From the NCBI RefSeq assembly GCF_900109355.1, contig NZ_FOBF01000022.1:105604-169603 (forward strand): a stretch of 64,000 nt of DNA, given 5' to 3'. This document shows, one piece after another, positions 10,625 to 18,419 of the stretch (its first letter is position 1; every line of letters starts with the position of its first letter). The notes beneath the pieces were generated by a model. It saw nothing but the letters and a program-made list of their open reading frames with translations, ran no database searches and was not told the origin of the DNA. A program made the position numbers and the translations under genes. The stretch is from Nonomuraea pusilla (GTDB lineage Bacteria > Actinomycetota > Actinomycetes > Streptosporangiales > Streptosporangiaceae).

Positions 10625-10650
10625 GACAGCACCGGTCTCATGACAGCACC
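10619..10650. repeat. 15-bp direct repeat spanning the CebR-like start codon
   Basis: TCTCATGACAGCACC occurs at 10619-10633 and again at 10636-10650, a 17-base period. Read on the minus strand, each copy contains an ATG. The upstream copy opens a six-codon frame (MRPVLS) whose TGA overlaps the regulator's ATG. This looks like a small tandem duplication that copied the start codon. Confidence 0.85.
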
Positions 10651-10673
10651 ATGGGGGACAGCACGGTGAGAAT

Positions 10674-12041
10674 CTACAGGCCGTTCCTGCGGATCACGTC
10701 CCGGTACCAGAGCGCGCTGTCCTTCGGCACCCTGGCCTGCGTGGCGTAGTCCACGTGGACGATGCCGAACCTGCGCCGGTAGCCCTCCGCCCACTCGAAG
10801 TTGTCCAGCAGCGACCAGACGAGGTACCCGCGCAGGTCGGCCCCCGCCTCGACCGCGCGGCACGCCTCCCGCAGGTGGCCCTCCAGGTAGGAGACGCGGT
10901 CGTCGTCGTGGACGTGGCCGTCCTCGACGACGTCGTCGAACGCGGCGCCGTTCTCCGTCACCATGAGGGGCAGCCGGTAGTCCTCCGACAGCCGGAGCAG
11001 CAGCCGCGACAGGCCGTCGGGGACGATCGGCCAGCCCATCGCGGTGGTGGGCGCGTCGGCGGCGCGGAACCTGACGTCCTCGGAGCCCGGCCAGGCGGCG
11101 TCGGCGGGCTCGCCCGGTCCCGCCTCGACGACGCACGGGTTGTAGTAGTTGACCCCGATCAGGTCGATCGGCGCGTTGATCAGTTCGAGGTCGCCGTCCA
11201 GGATGTGGGCGGCGCCGCCGTTGCGCTCCGCCGCCTCCAGCACCTCCTCCGGGTACGTCCCGTGCACGGCCGGGTCGAGGAACTGCCTCGTGAGCAGCGC
11301 GTCGACGCGGTGCGCGGCGGCGGCGTCGGCCGCGCCGGGCACCGCCGACGGGTCGTTGACCTGGGCCGGGGTGAGCACGGGCGCCGAGTTGACCACGAGC
11401 ATGAGGCTCTCGGCGCCCGCGTCGCGCAGCCGCCTGGCCGCCAGGCCGTGGCCGAGCAGCAGGTGGTGCGCGGCGCGCAGGGCGGCGGCCGGGTCGCGGC
11501 GGCCCGGCGCGTGCACGCCGCTGCCGTACCCCAGGTACGCGGCCACCCACGGCTCGTTGAGCGTCGCCCAGTCGCGGACGCGGTCACCGAGCGCCGCGTG
11601 GACGGCCTCGGCGTACTCGGCGAACCGGTACGCGGTGTCCCGCTCGGCCCAGCCGCCCGCGTCCTCCAGCGCCTGGGGCAGGTCCCAGTGGTAGAGCGTG
11701 ACGTACGGCGTGATGCCGGCCGCCAGCAGCTCGTCCACGAGCCTGTCGTAGAAGGCGAGGCCGCGCGGGTTGACCGGGCCCGAGCCGTCGGGCTGGACCC
11801 GGGGCCAGGAGATCGAGAACCGGTAGGCCCCGAGCTCCAGCTCGCGCATCAGCCGCACGTCGTCGTGGTACCGGTGGTAGTGGTCGCAGGCCACGTCCCC
11901 CGTGTCGCCGCCCGCGACCTTGCCCGCCGTGTGGGAGAAGGTGTCCCAGATCGACTGGCCGCGCCCGTCCTCCTTGACCGCCCCCTCGATCTGGTACGAA
12001 GCCGTGGCGGCACCCCAGACGAAGTTCTCCGGGAAGATCAT
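10674..12041 (-). CDS. GH1 beta-glucosidase
   Basis: A 455-residue GH1 enzyme. The start ATG (12041) overlaps the stop of the upstream permease (ATGA), and the protein opens with FPENFVWGAATASYQIEGA, the normal GH1 N-terminus. Acid/base Glu163 is in TLNEP and nucleophile Glu363 in VTENG. No signal peptide, so it works in the cytoplasm on an imported beta-glucoside, most likely cellobiose or a short beta-gluco-oligosaccharide. Order and overlap match cebEFG-bglC operons of streptomycetes. A longer open frame upstream of the ATG is permease sequence read in another phase. Confidence 0.93.
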   Translation of the reverse strand: MIFPENFVWGAATASYQIEGAVKEDGRGQSIWDTFSHTAGKVAGGDTGDVACDHYHRYHDDVRLMRELELGAYRFSISWPRVQPDGSGPVNPRGLAFYDRLVDELLAAGITPYVTLYHWDLPQALEDAGGWAERDTAYRFAEYAEAVHAALGDRVRDWATLNEPWVAAYLGYGSGVHAPGRRDPAAALRAAHHLLLGHGLAARRLRDAGAESLMLVVNSAPVLTPAQVNDPSAVPGAADAAAAHRVDALLTRQFLDPAVHGTYPEEVLEAAERNGGAAHILDGDLELINAPIDLIGVNYYNPCVVEAGPGEPADAAWPGSEDVRFRAADAPTTAMGWPIVPDGLSRLLLRLSEDYRLPLMVTENGAAFDDVVEDGHVHDDDRVSYLEGHLREACRAVEAGADLRGYLVWSLLDNFEWAEGYRRRFGIVHVDYATQARVPKDSALWYRDVIRRNGL

Positions 12042-12841
12042 CCCTTGACCGCTCCTTGCATGATTCCACCGATGATGTGCTTGCCGAACAGGGCGAAGAC
12101 GGCCACCAGCGGCAGCGTCCCCACCGCCGTCCCGGCCAGCCCGAGCACGTAGTCGTTGACGTATCCGCTGGCCAGCGAGGACAGCGCCACCTGCACGGTG
12201 GGGTTGTCCGGGTTGAGCACGACCAGCGGCCAGAAGTAGTCGTTCCAGGCCGACATGAAGGTGAGCATCCCGAGCACGGCCGCGGCCGGCCGCGCGGCGG
12301 GCGCCACGACGTGCCAGAACAGGCCCCACGTCGTGCACCCGTCCACCCGCCCGGCCTCCAGCAGCTCCGTCGGGAGCGCCCGCGAGAGGTACTGCGTCAT
12401 GAAGAACACGCCGAACGCGTTCACCAGGGCGGGCACGATCAGCGCGTACGTCGTGCCGGTCCACTCCAGCTTCACCATGAGCAGGTAGAGCGGGATGATG
12501 CCGAGCTGGGCCGGCACCATCATGGTGGCGACCGTGAGCACCAGCAGCGCGTTCCTGCCCTTGAAACGCAGCTTGGCGAAGGCGAACCCGGCCAGCGTCG
12601 AGAAGAACATCACCGCCACCGCGATCGACCCGGCGACGACGAGCGAGTTCAGCAGCGCCAGGCCGAACGGCACGGTGTCGAACACGCGTGAGACGTTGGC
12701 GAGGAAGTTGCCTCCGGGCAGCAGCGGCGGCGGCACCTCCGCCAGCGCGGAGTTGTGCCTGGAGGCGACCACCACGCTGTAGTACAGCGGGAACGCCGAG
12801 AAGAAGGCGACGGCGGTCAGCGTCAGGTAGCGCAGTCTCAC
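12038..12841 (-). CDS. Sugar ABC transporter permease, MalG/CebG-like
   Basis: A 267-residue permease. Start GTG 12841 overlaps the upstream stop (GTGA) and gives VRLRYLTLTAVAFFSAFPLYY, the first membrane helix. The EAA loop reads LLEAGRVDGCTTWGLFWHVVAP, with the second Ala kept and the first replaced by Leu; the conserved Gly is present. The C-terminus IIGGIMQGAVKG matches the CUT1 tail. It works with the upstream permease and the lipoprotein to import a beta-glucoside. Confidence 0.88.
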   Translation of the reverse strand: MRLRYLTLTAVAFFSAFPLYYSVVVASRHNSALAEVPPPLLPGGNFLANVSRVFDTVPFGLALLNSLVVAGSIAVAVMFFSTLAGFAFAKLRFKGRNALLVLTVATMMVPAQLGIIPLYLLMVKLEWTGTTYALIVPALVNAFGVFFMTQYLSRALPTELLEAGRVDGCTTWGLFWHVVAPAARPAAAVLGMLTFMSAWNDYFWPLVVLNPDNPTVQVALSSLASGYVNDYVLGLAGTAVGTLPLVAVFALFGKHIIGGIMQGAVKG

Positions 12842-13797
12842 AGCACGCCCCCCTTCACCCTGCGGGTGATCAGGAAGTTGATCCCCGCCACGACGACCAC
12901 GGCCAGGAACATCAGCCAGGAGGCGGCCGAGGCGTACCCGAAGTCGAACTTGGTGAAGCCCTGCTCGTACACGAAGAGGGCGAGGGTCTGGTACTGGCGG
13001 TCGGGGCCGCCGCTGGCCGCTCCGCCGCCCGCGCCGCTGCTCGCGCCGAACAGCAGCGGCTCGGCGATGATCTGCATGGCGCCGATCGTGGAGACGATGA
13101 CGACGAAGATGATCGTCGGGCGGATCATCGGGATCGTGATGCGGCGGAGCTGGGTGAGGGTGCTCGCGCCGTCGAGGGTGGCGGCCTCGTACAGCTCGCG
13201 CGGCACCGCCTGCATGGCGGCGAGGAAGATCAGGGCGTTGTAGCCGGTCCAGCGCCACATGATCATCACGGAGAGCGCGACGTGGGAGCTCGCGGTGCCG
13301 GCCGCCCAGTCGACGGCGCCCGCGCCGAACCACGACAGCACCCAGTTGATCAGGCCGTAGTCGCGGCCGAAGAGCTGGCTGAAGATCACCACCACGGCCA
13401 CCACGCTCGTGACGTTCGGCAGCAGCAGCGAGACGCGGAACAGCGTCTGGAAGCGCAGGCGCCGGTTCAGCAGGTGCGCCAGCCAGATGGCCAGCACGAG
13501 CTGCGGCACGGTGGACAGCACGCCGATGGACAGCGTGTTGAACGTGGCGTTCCAGAAGTACGGGTCGGTCAGCAGGGTGCGGAAGTTCTCCGCGCCGACG
13601 AACGTGTGCTCGTCGGACAGCAGCGTCCACTCGTGCAGGCTCACCCACGCCGTGTACGCGAGGGGGAACAGCCCGAAGGCGCAGAACAGCAGGAAGAAGG
13701 GGGCGACGTAGGCGTACGGAGACACCTTCGTGTCGAGGGTGTGCCGCAGGCCGCGCCGCCCGCGCCGCCCCGGCACCGACAGCGGCAGGGCGCTCAT
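12838..13797 (-). CDS. Sugar ABC transporter permease, MalF/CebF-like
   Basis: A 319-residue permease with six hydrophobic segments. ATG 13797 overlaps the stop of the binding-protein gene (ATGA). The EAA loop reads YEAATLDGASTLTQLRRITIP. A Gly/Ala/Ser-rich loop (ASSGAGGGAASGG) lies between the last two helices, in the extracytoplasmic region where MalF-like proteins interact with the binding protein. It forms the second half of the beta-glucoside channel. Confidence 0.9.
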   Translation of the reverse strand: MSALPLSVPGRRGRRGLRHTLDTKVSPYAYVAPFFLLFCAFGLFPLAYTAWVSLHEWTLLSDEHTFVGAENFRTLLTDPYFWNATFNTLSIGVLSTVPQLVLAIWLAHLLNRRLRFQTLFRVSLLLPNVTSVVAVVVIFSQLFGRDYGLINWVLSWFGAGAVDWAAGTASSHVALSVMIMWRWTGYNALIFLAAMQAVPRELYEAATLDGASTLTQLRRITIPMIRPTIIFVVIVSTIGAMQIIAEPLLFGASSGAGGGAASGGPDRQYQTLALFVYEQGFTKFDFGYASAASWLMFLAVVVVAGINFLITRRVKGGVL

Positions 13798-15086
13798 TTG
13801 ATCTTCTTGAGGTCCTCGAGCACCTGGGCCCAGGCCTGGTCGGGGGTCTGCTTGCCCTGCTCGACCCGGCCGAGGCCGTCGCCGATCACCACGCGGACGT
13901 CGCCCTCGCGCGGGCCGAGGTGCTGCGGCTTGAGCGACCTGGCGGCCTCGGAGTAGATCTTGCCGATGGGGGCGTCGCCGAAGAACGGCTTGGTGAAGTT
14001 CTGGATCGACGGGTCGTCGTAGAGCGACGGGATCGACGGGAACGTCCCCTCCTCCTTGAAGACCTTGGCCTGGTTCTCCTTGGAGGTCAGGAAGTTCACC
14101 AGCTCGGCGGCCTCCTTGGGGTGCTTGCTCTGCTTGGGCACCAGCAGGTGGGAGCCCCCGCTGTTGCCCGACCCGCCGGGGACGGTCGCGATGTCCCACT
14201 TGCCGGAGGCGTCCTTGGCCTGTTCCTGGATGTAGCCGGTCATCCAGGCCGGGCAGATGACCGTGGCGAACGAGCCCTTGGCGAAGCCGGTGTTCCACGG
14301 CGGCGAGAAGGCGGCCAGCTTGGCGCTCAGGCCCTCCAGCGTGATCTGGTTCGACAGGTCCCACGCCTTCTTCACGTCGGGGTTCGTGCCGGCGATGACG
14401 GTGTCCTGGGCGTCGTACAGGCCGACGGGGGCCTGGTTGACGATGGCGCGGAAGATCTCGCCGGGGGAGTCCACGAACTTGGCGCCCGGCACGTCGGCCG
14501 CCGCGAACTTCTTACCGGTCTCGATGTACTTCTCCCAGGTGGGCCAGAGCGCGGCCACCTCGTCCCTGGCGCTGGGCAGCCCCGCCTTCTCGAACAGGTC
14601 CTTGCGGTAGCACATGGCCAGGCCGCCGACGTCGGTGCCGAGGCCGAGCACCTGCTGCCCGTCCTTGCTGAGGCCCTGCTGCCACTTCCAGTCGAGGTAC
14701 TCGCCCTGGCGCTTGTCGAGCCCGTACTGCTTGAGGTCGACGAACTTGCCGGGCTGCGCCGTGAACGTGCTGATGTAGCCGACCTCGACCGCCTCGACGT
14801 CCCCCGCGCCGGCGTTCGTGGCGAGCCGCTTCACCAGGTTGTTGTGGTGGTCGTTGAACTGCGTGACGTTCTCGACGATCTCGATGTTCGGGTGGGTCTT
14901 CTTGTATTCCTCGTAGAGCGGCTTGAAGCCGAAGTCGCCGAACAGGCCGATCGTCAGCTTGATCTTCTCTCCTGGCTGCGCGCTCGTCCCTGACCCGGTG
15001 CCGCCGCCGCCTCCGCACGCTGTCGCGAGGGCGAGGAGGGACGCGGTGAGCAAGGGGACGGCGAACCGCCGGACGCGAGGGGTCAT
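13794..15086 (-). CDS. Sugar-binding lipoprotein, CebE-like
   Basis: A 430-residue solute-binding protein. ATG 15086 follows a strong AGGAGGG ribosome site (15098-15092), so this start is preferred to an in-frame ATG about 28 codons upstream. The signal peptide ends in lipobox LALATAC, then a Gly-rich linker. The mature part shows family 1 features such as TVICPAWMTGY and a SHLLVPKQSKHPKEAAELVNF segment. First gene of the beta-glucoside operon; the two palindromes upstream should control it. By gene order it is the equivalent of CebE, which binds cellobiose and cellotriose; ligand not proven. Confidence 0.9.
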   Translation of the reverse strand: MTPRVRRFAVPLLTASLLALATACGGGGGTGSGTSAQPGEKIKLTIGLFGDFGFKPLYEEYKKTHPNIEIVENVTQFNDHHNNLVKRLATNAGAGDVEAVEVGYISTFTAQPGKFVDLKQYGLDKRQGEYLDWKWQQGLSKDGQQVLGLGTDVGGLAMCYRKDLFEKAGLPSARDEVAALWPTWEKYIETGKKFAAADVPGAKFVDSPGEIFRAIVNQAPVGLYDAQDTVIAGTNPDVKKAWDLSNQITLEGLSAKLAAFSPPWNTGFAKGSFATVICPAWMTGYIQEQAKDASGKWDIATVPGGSGNSGGSHLLVPKQSKHPKEAAELVNFLTSKENQAKVFKEEGTFPSIPSLYDDPSIQNFTKPFFGDAPIGKIYSEAARSLKPQHLGPREGDVRVVIGDGLGRVEQGKQTPDQAWAQVLEDLKKIK

Positions 15087-15119
15087 GGAAACCCTCCTGG
15101 GTCGGAGCTTGGGGGATGG

Positions 15120-15139
15120 GTGAGAGAGCGCTCTCTCAC
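15120..15139. promoter_or_regulatory. Operator O1 of the beta-glucoside operon (20-bp perfect palindrome)
   Basis: GTGAGAGAGCGCTCTCTCAC is a perfect 20-bp inverted repeat centred on GC, related to the TGGGAGCGCTCCCA box of CebR/CelR but extended. It covers the predicted transcription start (TTGACA at 15170-15165, an 18-base spacer, weak -10 GACTCT at 15146-15141), so binding would block initiation. Confidence 0.75.
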
Positions 15140-15140
15140 G

Positions 15141-15170
15141 AGAGTCGTGGTGCTCACACCGCTGTGTCAA
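15141..15170 (-). promoter_or_regulatory. Promoter of the beta-glucoside ABC operon
   Basis: Minus-strand TTGACA (15170-15165) matches the -35 consensus perfectly. Eighteen bases later is GACTCT (15146-15141), a poor -10. It lies between the two operators O1 and O2. Confidence 0.45.
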
Positions 15171-15200
15171 CGGAAGTTGGATAACGAATCATGCACCCGA

Positions 15201-15214
15201 GAGAGCGCGCTCTC
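15201..15214. promoter_or_regulatory. Operator O2 of the beta-glucoside operon (14-bp perfect palindrome)
   Basis: GAGAGCGCGCTCTC is a perfect inverted repeat with the same GAGAGCG half-site as O1 but centred differently: two extra bases in the middle. Its centre is 78 bases from that of O1, upstream of the -35, so a tetramer or two dimers could bridge the promoter. The different half-site spacing makes true binding less certain than for O1. Confidence 0.55.
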
Positions 15215-15249
15215 ACGCCGCTCCGCATGCCGTGGACCGGCCGGGGCAA

Positions 15250-15288
15250 GTAAGTTAGGCTTACCTAAGTTAACTTAGGCTTGCCTTA
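15250..15288 (+). promoter_or_regulatory. Tandem iron boxes (IdeR/DmdR-type) before the siderophore-binding protein
   Basis: Two overlapping-spaced copies of the actinobacterial iron box are present. GTAAGTTAGGCTTACCTAA (15250-15268) matches the consensus TTAGGTTAGGCTAACCTAA at 16 of 19 positions by my count; the second, at 15270-15288, matches at 14. They lie just before the GTG start at 15303, so iron-loaded regulator should shut off this gene. Confidence 0.8.
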
Positions 15289-15302
15289 CTCTTGGAGTCG
15301 AT

Positions 15303-16313
15303 GTGGCATCCTCCATCCGCGCCGTCCTCGCCGCGCCCGCCGTCCTCGCCGTCGTCATCGGGCTCGCCGCCTGCGGCCCGTCCGGAGCGCCCGCGGCCGG
15401 TGAGGCCTCCGGCGGCTCACCCGGGAACCCCGCCGGCGAGGTGCGCGCCGTCCGGCACGACGCGGGCACGACCGACGTCCCCGCCGCGCCCCGGCGCGTG
15501 GTCTCCGTGAGCGTGACCATGACCGGCCACCTCCTCGCTCTGGGCGCCCCCGTCGTCGCCTCCCAGGCCACCGCGCCCGGCCCCCTGACCGACGGCAACG
15601 GCTTCTTCAAGCAGTGGGCCGGCGTCGCCGCCCAGCGGGGGGTCCAGGTGCTCTACCAGGGCTTCGAACCCGACCTGGAGAAGGTCGTCGCGGCGAAGCC
15701 GGATCTGATCGTCGGCGCGGCGACCGGCGCCGACGGCGCACTCAAGGTCTACGACCGGCTCAAGGCCATCGCCCCGACCGTGCTCTTCCGCCACGACAAC
15801 CTCACCTGGCAGGAGCTGACCACCCGGCTCGGCGCTGCCCTCGGCCTGGAGTCCGGCGCCGCCAAGGTGATCGCCGGCTACGACGCGCGGGTGGCCGAGG
15901 TCAAGGCCGCGATCAGGAAGCCCGGTCAGGACGCGGTCGTGCTGCGCGACAACCCCACCGACATCCCCGTCTTCACGCAGGCGTCGGCGCAGGGCGCCCT
16001 GCTCGCCTCGCTCGGGTTCACCGTCCACCCGATCGACCCGTCGCTGGCCGCGCGGTCGAACACGGAGGGCGGCGCGCGCGAGGACATCGTGAACGTCGCC
16101 CAGGAGAACGTGGTCAAGGCGTTCGGAGACAGCTCGCTGTTCTTCGTCGGCCACAGCCCCGAGCAGATCGCCGCGACCCGGGCCAAGCCGCTGTGGAAGG
16201 ACCTGCCCGCCGTCACCGGCGGGCGCGTCCACGACCTGGGCCTCGACGCCTTCCGCATCGACTACTTCAGCGCCTCGAACGTCCTCGACCGGATCAGGCG
16301 GGAGTTCTCCTGA
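15303..16313 (+). CDS. Iron-siderophore-binding lipoprotein (FecB/FepB-like)
   Basis: A 336-residue periplasmic-binding-protein-type receptor. Start GTG 15303 follows a TTGGAG ribosome site. The signal peptide ends in lipobox IGLAAC, so it is membrane-tethered. The mature protein has the helical-backbone pattern: RRVVSVSVTMTGHLLALGAP near the N-terminus, then KPDLIVGA, as in ferric-siderophore receptors. The iron boxes upstream and the adjacent siderophore biosynthesis genes point to a ferric catecholate ligand. It converges on the two FecCD permeases, ending 7 bases from the second, an unusual arrangement for one transporter. Confidence 0.9.
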   Translation: MASSIRAVLAAPAVLAVVIGLAACGPSGAPAAGEASGGSPGNPAGEVRAVRHDAGTTDVPAAPRRVVSVSVTMTGHLLALGAPVVASQATAPGPLTDGNGFFKQWAGVAAQRGVQVLYQGFEPDLEKVVAAKPDLIVGAATGADGALKVYDRLKAIAPTVLFRHDNLTWQELTTRLGAALGLESGAAKVIAGYDARVAEVKAAIRKPGQDAVVLRDNPTDIPVFTQASAQGALLASLGFTVHPIDPSLAARSNTEGGAREDIVNVAQENVVKAFGDSSLFFVGHSPEQIAATRAKPLWKDLPAVTGGRVHDLGLDAFRIDYFSASNVLDRIRREFS

Positions 16314-16320
16314 GCTTCCC

Positions 16321-17358
16321 CTACCCGCGCCCGGCCCAGCGGGACGGCCGCCACTCGCGGTGGAGCAGCCAGGCCAGGTAGAGCCCGCCGACGCCCGCCG
16401 TCAGCACCCCCACGGGGAGCTGGCCGGGCGTCGGCAGGCGCTGTGCCAGCAGGTCGGCCGCGACCAGGAGCAGCGCCCCCATCGCCGCCGACGCCGCCGC
16501 CCCGGGGCCGGGCGCCCGGGTGAGCCTGCGGGCGAGCTGCGGCGCGGCCAGCGCCACGAAGCTGATCGGCCCCGCGCACGACACCGCCACCCCGGACAGC
16601 CCCACCGCCGTGAGCAGCAGCGTCAGACGCAGCCGCTCCACGCGCACGCCCAGCGCCCCCGCTGCGGCGTCGCCCATCTCCATCAGCGCCGCCGCCCTGC
16701 TCGTCGCCAGCGCGGCCGGCAGCGCCGCCGCCACCGCGAGGGCCACCGGCCACACCCGGTCCCAGCCAGCCCCCGCCAGGCTGCCGATCAGCCACACCTT
16801 CGCCCCCTGCGCGTCGTCCAGCTCGGCCCTGGTCAGCAGGTACGAGATCAGCGCGTTCAGCATCGCCGTCACCCCGACGCCCACCAGCACGAGCCTGGCG
16901 CCCTGCACGCCGTGCCTGAACGACAGCGCGTACACGAGCAGGCCGGACCCGAGACCGCACGCCAGCGACGCAAGGGAGACGGCGGTCGTGCTCGCCCCGC
17001 CCACGACCAGCAGCATCAGGACGGCGCCCGCCGCCGCCCCGGCGTTCACCCCGATGACGTCCGGGCTGCCGAGGGGGTTGCGCGACAGGCTCTGCACCAC
17101 GGCGCCGCCCGTGCCGAGCGCGGCCCCGACCAGCAGGGCGAGCAGCGTCCTGGGGGCGCGGAAGGCGTACACGACGAGTTCCGAGGCGGCGTCGCCCCGG
17201 CCGAGGAGGGTGCGCAGCGCGCCGGCGGGGGAGACCGCGGTGCCCGTGCTCAGCGCGAGCAGGCCCAGCCCGGCCGCGGCGGCGGTCAGGCAGGCCACGA
17301 CCACGCAGGCGCGTACGTGGACGCGCACCGCGACCCCGGAGACCCGCAGCGTCCTCAC
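16321..17358 (-). CDS. FecCD-family siderophore ABC permease (second subunit)
   Basis: A 345-residue permease with about nine or ten hydrophobic segments. GTG 17358 overlaps the stop of the first permease (GTGA). Family motifs are present: FRAPRTLLALLVGAALGTGG, QSLSRNPLGSPDVIGVNAGA and CAGPISFVALAAPQLARRLT. The apparently longer open frame upstream belongs to another phase of the first permease gene. It should heterodimerise with that subunit. No ATPase gene follows, so the energiser must be elsewhere. Confidence 0.9.
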   Translation of the reverse strand: MRTLRVSGVAVRVHVRACVVVACLTAAAAGLGLLALSTGTAVSPAGALRTLLGRGDAASELVVYAFRAPRTLLALLVGAALGTGGAVVQSLSRNPLGSPDVIGVNAGAAAGAVLMLLVVGGASTTAVSLASLACGLGSGLLVYALSFRHGVQGARLVLVGVGVTAMLNALISYLLTRAELDDAQGAKVWLIGSLAGAGWDRVWPVALAVAAALPAALATSRAAALMEMGDAAAGALGVRVERLRLTLLLTAVGLSGVAVSCAGPISFVALAAPQLARRLTRAPGPGAAASAAMGALLLVAADLLAQRLPTPGQLPVGVLTAGVGGLYLAWLLHREWRPSRWAGRG

Positions 17359-18326
17359 GGGGCGATCACCCGCCGCCTGCGCAGCAGGTAGATGAAGACC
17401 GGCGCCCCGACGAACGCGGTGACGACGCCGCTCTCCAGCTCGGCGGGCCTGGCCACCACGCGGCCCAGCACGTCGGCGCCGAGGAGCACCGCGGGGGCGA
17501 GCAGCGCCGAGTGGGCGAGCAGCCTGCGGTGGCCGGGCCCGGTGAAGGCGCGGACGGCGTGCGGGGCCATGAGCCCGACGAAGCCGATCGGCCCCGCCGC
17601 CGCGGTCGCCGCCCCGCACAGCAGCGCGACGGCGAGACCGCCCAGCAGCCTGGTGCGGCCGAGGCTCGCCCCCAGGGCGCGTCCGGCCTGGTCGCCGAGG
17701 GCGATCGCGTCGAGCCCGCGCGCCAGGCTCAGCGCCAGCACGCTCCCCACCAGGACGAACGGCGCCACCTGGGCCACCACGTCGAGCGGGCGCCCCGCGA
17801 GCGCGCCGACGTCCCAGAACCGCCACTGGTCGAAGGCGCCGGAGTCCAGCGCGAGCACGCCGTTGACGGCGGCGAGCAGCGAGGCGCTGACGGCGGCCCC
17901 GGCGAGCACGAGCCTGGTGGGATGGTGCGAGCCGAGCAGGTGGACGGTGACCGCCGCCGCGAGCGCTCCGGCCATGGAGAACCACACCCAGGCGGTCACG
18001 TCGTGGGCGCCGAGGAACAGGATGGCGCAGACCACGGAGAGCGAGGCGCCGGCGTTGACGCCGAGCAGGCCCGGGTCGGCGAGCGGGTTGCGGGTGAGCG
18101 CCTGCATCAGCGCGCCGGCCAGGCCGAGCGCCACGCCGACGCACAGGCCGAGCAGGGTGCGGGGCAGGCGCAGCTCGTGCAGGACGGCCGCGCTCTCGCC
18201 GCCGTCCGGGTGCCAGAGCTGCCGCCACAGCTCGGGGAGCGGGATGGCCTGGGATCCGACCGCCAGGCTCGCCGCGACGGTCACTGCCAGAACCCCCACG
18301 GACAGGGCAAGTCCCGTCAACCGCAT
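17355..18326 (-). CDS. FecCD-family siderophore ABC permease (first subunit)
   Basis: A 323-residue permease. ATG 18326 has a strong AAGGGGG ribosome site. Motifs: LRLPRTLLGLCVGVALGLAG, QALTRNPLADPGLLGVNAGA and AGPIGFVGLMAPHAVR. Transcribed away from dhbA; an iron box (18340-18358) sits 14 bases before its ATG. It forms the channel for the ferric siderophore together with the downstream gene. Confidence 0.92.
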   Translation of the reverse strand: MRLTGLALSVGVLAVTVAASLAVGSQAIPLPELWRQLWHPDGGESAAVLHELRLPRTLLGLCVGVALGLAGALMQALTRNPLADPGLLGVNAGASLSVVCAILFLGAHDVTAWVWFSMAGALAAAVTVHLLGSHHPTRLVLAGAAVSASLLAAVNGVLALDSGAFDQWRFWDVGALAGRPLDVVAQVAPFVLVGSVLALSLARGLDAIALGDQAGRALGASLGRTRLLGGLAVALLCGAATAAAGPIGFVGLMAPHAVRAFTGPGHRRLLAHSALLAPAVLLGADVLGRVVARPAELESGVVTAFVGAPVFIYLLRRRRVIAP

Positions 18327-18339
18327 GAAACCCCCTTAT

Positions 18340-18358
18340 TTAGGTAAGCCTTACCTTA
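18340..18358 (-). promoter_or_regulatory. Iron box before the FecCD permeases
   Basis: TTAGGTAAGCCTTACCTTA matches the IdeR/DmdR consensus at 15 of 19 positions by my count. It lies between the permease ATG and the promoter of the divergent dhb operon, so one regulator could control import and synthesis together. Confidence 0.75.
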
Positions 18359-18360
18359 GC

Positions 18361-18407
18361 TTGAGCCATCAGGATCTTCCGCTCTAGATTAGGTAAGGCT
18401 TACCTAA
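18361..18407 (+). promoter_or_regulatory. dhb operon promoter overlapped by a perfect 19-bp iron box
   Basis: TTGAGC (18361-18366), 18 bases, then TAGATT (18385-18390) form a plausible promoter. TTAGGTAAGGCTTACCTAA at 18389-18407 is a perfect palindrome around a central G and matches the IdeR/DmdR consensus at 17 of 19 positions. It overlaps the -10 and the start site and abuts the AAGGAG ribosome site (18409-18414). This should give tight iron repression. Confidence 0.8.
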
Positions 18408-18419
18408 GAAGGAGTGTGC

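Noticed and set aside
12042..12464. N-terminal extension of the GH1 enzyme
   Set aside because: The open frame upstream of ATG 12041 runs antiphase through the permease gene; the ATGA overlap and the normal GH1 N-terminus fix the start.
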